Of a stretch of 64,000 nt of DNA, positions 59,857-64,000 are shown piece by piece. A program made the translations under genes and the position numbers. The stretch's first letter is position 1. Each line of letters starts with the position of its first letter. The notes under the pieces were generated by a model that saw only the letters and a program-made list of their open reading frames with translations, was not told where the DNA came from and made no database searches. The stretch covers positions 434,001 through 498,000 of the forward strand of contig JAOCPU010000011.1 in the NCBI GenBank assembly GCA_035772785.1, in the 5' to 3' direction. This DNA is from Phlebiopsis flavidoalba (lineage: Eukaryota > Basidiomycota > Agaricomycetes > Polyporales > Phanerochaetaceae).

Positions 59857-62027
59857 AGGGCGCCACCATCGCGGCGCAGGGGCGATCAGTGACCCCAGCC
59901 GCGATAGAGTAAAAAACGATGGGCGACAGACGCGAATCCACCGGCGCGCGTCCCGGGGCGCAGCGTGATGCGCGGAGGGCGGGGACGGTGGGCTCGGGGC
60001 GGCTTCGGGGGTGGTCGTCGTCGTCGCCATGTTTCGTCGGATGAACGAGGGGGCGAGCGGCGGGCGCCGCGGAAGCAATTTTTTCACGTTGCGTGCATGC
60101 GGGGGGAGGAGAGGTGGGGTTGTGTGTGCCTGGGACGGCGGATCGGGGGGCACGGTGGCGATGGCGATGGCGATGGGGCGATGAGCTGCAAAGCGGCAGC
60201 CAGACACGGCGGGGCCTGCGGGCGGGGCGGGCGAGGGCCCTCCCTCGGCCGAGCCGCTATCAGCACTCGCCATCTATCCATTCTCGGGTCGCGCGTTCTA
60301 CGCAGAACACGCACGGCGGGCAGGCGAGCAAGGTTGGAGGAGGGGAGAGAGAAAAAAAAAATGGTGGGGCCCCGCGCGGGGTGGTTTGCCAGTGCCAGAG
60401 CCGCAACTCGGCCCAGCGAGTAGTGGACTTGTCAACACGGGACGCGGCTGCGGTGCGTGGTGGATGTGGTGGCGGTGCGTGGTCGTCTGGCGTGCTGCGG
60501 CGGTGGAGCGTCGGGACGTCGGGCGCCAGGCGCGCCAAGCAGCACAGTGAGGGGACTTGTCTGCTGTCCACAGGCACGCGCGCACCACGCCGCGCGGCCG
60601 CGCCCGCGAGCCGGCGGGCGCGGCGCGAAGCAGTGTGGGGGGATCAGGATCCGCTGGGACAGGATATGCGCTTTGCCCTCCTTTTTCCCAACAGTGCCAA
60701 AGGGAAGGCATAAGCCGGATTGGGGAACGCTGCACGGGGGGGTTGGGTCGCGCGGAGGTGCAAAGCGATTAGAGTTGTCGGAAAGGGGCCATGGGGTTAT
60801 CGGGGGTGCGCAAAATAGGATCGAGGTCGCGAGGTGGATGATTAATGGGGGCGGATTGATTAATTGCTGGCACGGCTGGACAGGGCAGGCGCGCGCCTGC
60901 GCGGGGGCACGCTGGCTCTCGCTCCCTTGGCGTAGTGCTACCGCTTTGCCAGCACAGCCCTGTCCTCGCGGTCGATGATGATGATGCTGCACCTTGACGG
61001 ACATTTCGACGCATCTGCGCAGACCGCATGATGGGGGACGCACTTCCGGACCCGACCGGTCGCAGCCAGATGTCCCCACTAGTGCGAGCCAAAGCAAGGA
61101 CGCGGGGAGCCGGTGTCAGCCGTGGTATGCAAGGTGGCCAGTTAGCGCGTAGGCTTTGCGCGTGGTCGGGGCTGGGGCTGCTGGGATTGGCTTGGATTGC
61201 AAGGTTTGAAATGGTGCAAGTTGGGAAGCGTATGTGGGAAGAGCTGGTCTGGAATGGAGACACGAGCAACAAGGGGGGGTATGATGGAAGACTGATCCCT
61301 GGGATTCCCCTCCTGGCAGATTCCTGCGTCGTGATCTCTTAACGGCGATATGGGCGTCGCTTGATTCAGGTTCCCAGCTCTTCTGGCTCGGTCCTCTGGT
61401 GGTGCTGGATTGGGCCCTATAAGAGTACGCCCATCCTCGCGGTCCAGCTCAGGACAGCACTATCCGCGCGCGTAGTTGAACGGTCCCCTCCTGCTCGCCG
61501 TCCGCCCCCCCGCCGCCGCCCCACCGCCATCATCCTCGTGCTCTTCGTTGCCCCGCCTCGCTACGCCATTAACGCTCATGATTGAAACACACCCATCTCG
61601 ACGGACCGCTACAACGCGTTGCGCAGCCCCCCTGCACTACGCACTGTGAGTCGCGCACGATCATGCCCGCGCCATTGACCTCACCACGGCCTGCTGCGCA
61701 CACCAAGATCACCTGTATCACACTGTCACACACCTCTGTCACCGCAGCGCGCACTCTCGGATTAAAGCGGTCGCCATGTCTCGCGGCCGTCCTTCTCCGC
61801 CCTTCGTCTCCTCCTCCCAATCCGGTCTCATTTGCTGACCCATCCTTGCCTTCCCAGCCCCGACGACACCAAGCACGCTTCGCCAGGCCGTCGACGCGCG
61901 CTGGCTTTGACGTAAACTCGCTCAAGCCGCCGCTCTCGGGCCCGCCGCCTTCCCCGCCCCTGTTGTGCGTCGCCTCCTTTTCTCTCTTTCTCCTCTGCCC
62001 CCCACTCACGCTCCACGCGCCCTGTCA

Positions 62028-63910
62028 ATGCAACAGACACCACCCCGCCACTCGTCCGACGGCGGAGACCGACTACTCCTCGCGCCGCATGTATGTCCAG
62101 CTCCGCCGCGTCCGACTAGCTCGCTGCAGTCGCGCCCCGACAAGCGGTCCTTTGACTTTTCGCCCTCCGCCTCGCCCTTGCCCAAGAAGTCGCGCCCCGA
62201 GCCGTCCGCCGACGCCCAGGCCTAGGTCGCCCGCCGGACCACGACGACGGCCGCAGCGAGCTCGGGCTACCAGCAGCACCCATCCCCGCCCGCGCGTCCT
62301 CAGCTGCCCTCGCTCGCGTCGACCTTCCACGGACCGCCACGAGCTGCGCCGCGGGCCTCGCTGCGCCGTCCCTCAGGGGGGGCTGCACGACACGGGCGCG
62401 AACCGCCTCCGTCTCCCGGCCCCGGGGCAGCCGACCCCGTCCCAGTCGCACTCTGCTCTCGTCCTCGCCACAGTCGGGCCTTTCGTCGTACCAGTTCCCG
62501 CTGCCGCACGACAACGGCACGAGCGACGAGCGTCGGCCCCGGCTCGCGGCCGACACGCAGGTCGGAGGGCTGTACAACGACTACCCCGCCGACCGCCCTC
62601 TCAGGCCCGACTTCTTTTTCCTTTTTCCGGCGGCTCGCCCCAGGAGGGCACCTGGGCGTCTAGCATTCCGCCCGCCCCCGCCTCGACGCCGAGTCAGGGC
62701 CCCGGGGCGCCTTCGCCTAGCCTCAAGTACGACGACGGCCGCGCGTCCTCGTCTGGCCTCTACGGCGGCGTCACCCGCATCTCGGGCCAGCAGCACCACG
62801 CCGCGGACCGCGCTCGCGCGTCGCAGGCATCAAGACGGAGAGCGAGTGGGCGCTTCGAGCGAGTTTCTAGCATTTTGGAGCATCACCGACTTTTCGCCCG
62901 GCAAAAAATAAGCATGTCCCACCCGTCCGCGGACGTCGCCCTCGGGCCTCTCCCCGCGCCCGCGGCCCCCGCCCATCGCCGTCACCGCGAGCCCGCAGCG
63001 CAGCCCGCAGGGCCCCCGCGCCCCGCGCGATGTGTCGCCGTCGATGGTAGCGACCCGCCGCGCAAGCGCGGGAAGATGCCGCAAGCCCGTCACCGATCTA
63101 CCTCAAGGAAACTGGCTCCCACCGCCACTCGGACCACCCGTATCCGAGCGAGGAGGAGGAGAAGAAGCAGCTCTGGGCAAACGCGGACGGGCCTCAGCAT
63201 GTCGCAGGTCTCCAAATCCTGGATGATCAACGTGCGTGTTCTCCTTTTTGTCGATCCGTCGCTCTCTTTACTGACGTGTCGCTGATAGGCCGCCGCCGCA
63301 TCCTCGCGCCGGCACACCGCGCCGCCGCCGGCCCCCAAACCAACATGCCCTACGCCGCGCCCCGCCCGTCCGTGCTCGACACCGGCCGGCGCGCGAGGCA
63401 TGCCCGCGGACGCGCTGACGCTCTACACCCGATGTCGCTGCAGAGTCCTGCCCCGAGCTACGGCAGCGGCAGCCTCTCGAGCACGCTTGGCACATTGGTC
63501 GGGCTCGCGCGCAGCATTGAGCAGCAGCCACGCGAGCGTCGGCGCGCTCAACAGCCACGGGCACCACCCGTACAGCATGGATTCGCGGCGTACCAACGGA
63601 CCCGCCTCGCGTACTGGCGCGGTCGCGGCGCGCGGCACCCGTCCTCGCACGTCGGCGGCTCGTCGTCTGCGAGCTACCTCGGCGTGCCGATGAGCGCGCC
63701 CGCTGAGCAGTGGGGCGCGGCGAACCCGTTTCCTCGGCGGCGGGAGCCATGCGTATGGCAAGCGGCTGGCGGGAGCGGCGCGTCGTACAACCCGCGCGCT
63801 GTCGCCCGACGGAACCGCGCCCATGCGGGCCTCGCGCGTATGCGTTCCCCGACCACGGCCAATCGGTGTCGCCACAGCCCGGCTCGGGGTACACGACTAT
63901 ACCGCACTAG
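62028..63910 (+). CDS. TALE/KN-class homeobox transcription factor
   Basis: TALE homeodomains bind DNA with a three-residue loop extension between helices 1 and 2. The ATG at 62028 starts MQQTPPRHSSDGGDRLLLAP, then RSFDFSPSASPLPKKSRPEP, a Ser/Pro-rich and basic N-terminus. The homeodomain is near 63055-63310: KRGKMP.KPVTDYLK-like text, then HRHSDHPYPSEEEEKKQL (the Pro-Tyr-Pro loop that defines TALE) and TGLSMSQVSNWMIN, with a 57-bp intron (63232-63288) and ARRRILAP after it. The WF/WM-N-x-R recognition helix is therefore split by an intron, and one base is missing in the CGC-rich part just after it. The C-terminal tail is Ser/Gly/Pro rich and ends QSVSPQPGSGYTTIPH with a stop at 63908-63910. 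At least eight frame breaks occur in the low-complexity parts. The family is firm; the orthologue is unassigned. Confidence 0.82.
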
Positions 63911-64000
63911 GCTGCGGGGGCTGTAGGGCTGTCGTGTTCGTGGCGGGCTCTCCCTCGCGCAATGCTCTTACCCCGCCTTTTCTCTTCGTTGTCATTGACT

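Larger units (their letters stand above)
59270..62027. other. GC-rich spacer upstream of the homeobox gene
   Basis: No gene is recognised. The stretch is visibly GC-rich, which keeps long frames open on both strands (for example 59803-60273 minus and 60093-60713 plus) without any motif. It holds (AC)7 at 59689-59702, a (CG)n run at 59838-59856, and a TATAAG element near 61419 that may belong to the homeobox promoter, followed by a pyrimidine-rich leader up to the ATG. Confidence 0.45.

Noticed and set aside
1..64000. CRISPR arrays, prophage, bacterial operons or insertion sequences
   Set aside because: No regularly spaced direct repeats, no ribosome-binding sites ahead of packed genes and no recognisable transposase; intron-rich fungal genes dominate.

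Overview
The window looks like nuclear DNA from a filamentous basidiomycete, most likely an Agaricomycete. Genes are dense and on both strands. They are cut by many 50-70 bp GT-AG introns. The recognisable proteins are fungal in type: septation scaffold Nud1/Cdc11, Dug2, Rrp6, a His-rich UreG, an Igo1-type endosulfine, Stealth, questin oxidase-like, and several basidiomycete-style F-box proteins. There is no bacterial operon structure, and I found no CRISPR array, rRNA or convincing tRNA. Assignments rest on my own reading of domains and motifs; no database search was run.

The main caution is that almost every recognisable gene, essential ones included, is interrupted by small insertions or deletions that restart the same protein in another frame. 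Uncorrected long-read sequence explains this better than mass pseudogenisation. I therefore give gene spans (first to last recognisable coding base, introns and breaks included), not clean exon joins. Boundaries are approximate unless a start or stop codon is named.

Layout, left to right: the 3' end of eIF2-alpha (+, 1-399); questin oxidase-like protein (+, 774-2580); HIT protein (-, 2673-3382); endosulfine (+, 3704-4377); Sec14-like CRAL-TRIO protein (+, 4827-6099); an unassigned stretch (6.1-9.6 kb); exosome nuclease Rrp6 (+, 9603-12612); Stealth phosphotransferase (+, 14.39-17.16 kb); an unassigned repeat-bearing stretch (17.2-19.5 kb); Dug2 (-, 19537-~23400) head-to-head with urease accessory protein UreG (+, 24371-24933); a RING-H2 protein with a myristoylation-type N-terminus (-, 25371-28909); a METTL25-like methyltransferase (-, ~29.1-31.1 kb); an F-box gene (+, 33571-34905); a DEAH-box helicase (-, 35202-37976); an F-box gene (-, 38427-~39170); a FIST-domain gene (-, 39836-41348); two more F-box genes (+, 41881-42806; -, 43121-44553); a secreted PEBP (+, 46062-~47006) whose 3' end is copied as an inverted repeat; a disordered protein (+, 48599-49742); an unassigned region (49.7-53.2 kb); Nud1/Cdc11 (+, 53224-59269); a GC-rich spacer; and a TALE homeobox gene (+, 62028-63910).

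Themes: housekeeping RNA and translation genes (eIF2-alpha, Rrp6, DEAH helicase); nitrogen recycling at the Dug2-UreG divergent promoter, which carries clustered GATA-type sites; a cluster of ubiquitin-ligase-type genes (RING, four F-box, FIST/FBXO22-like) between 25 and 45 kb; and growth or cell-cycle regulators (endosulfine, Nud1, TALE homeobox). I see no convincing new multi-gene system. The strongest leads are the PEBP inverted repeat, the internally deleted UreG, the GATA-site clusters, the Stealth gene and the F-box cluster.
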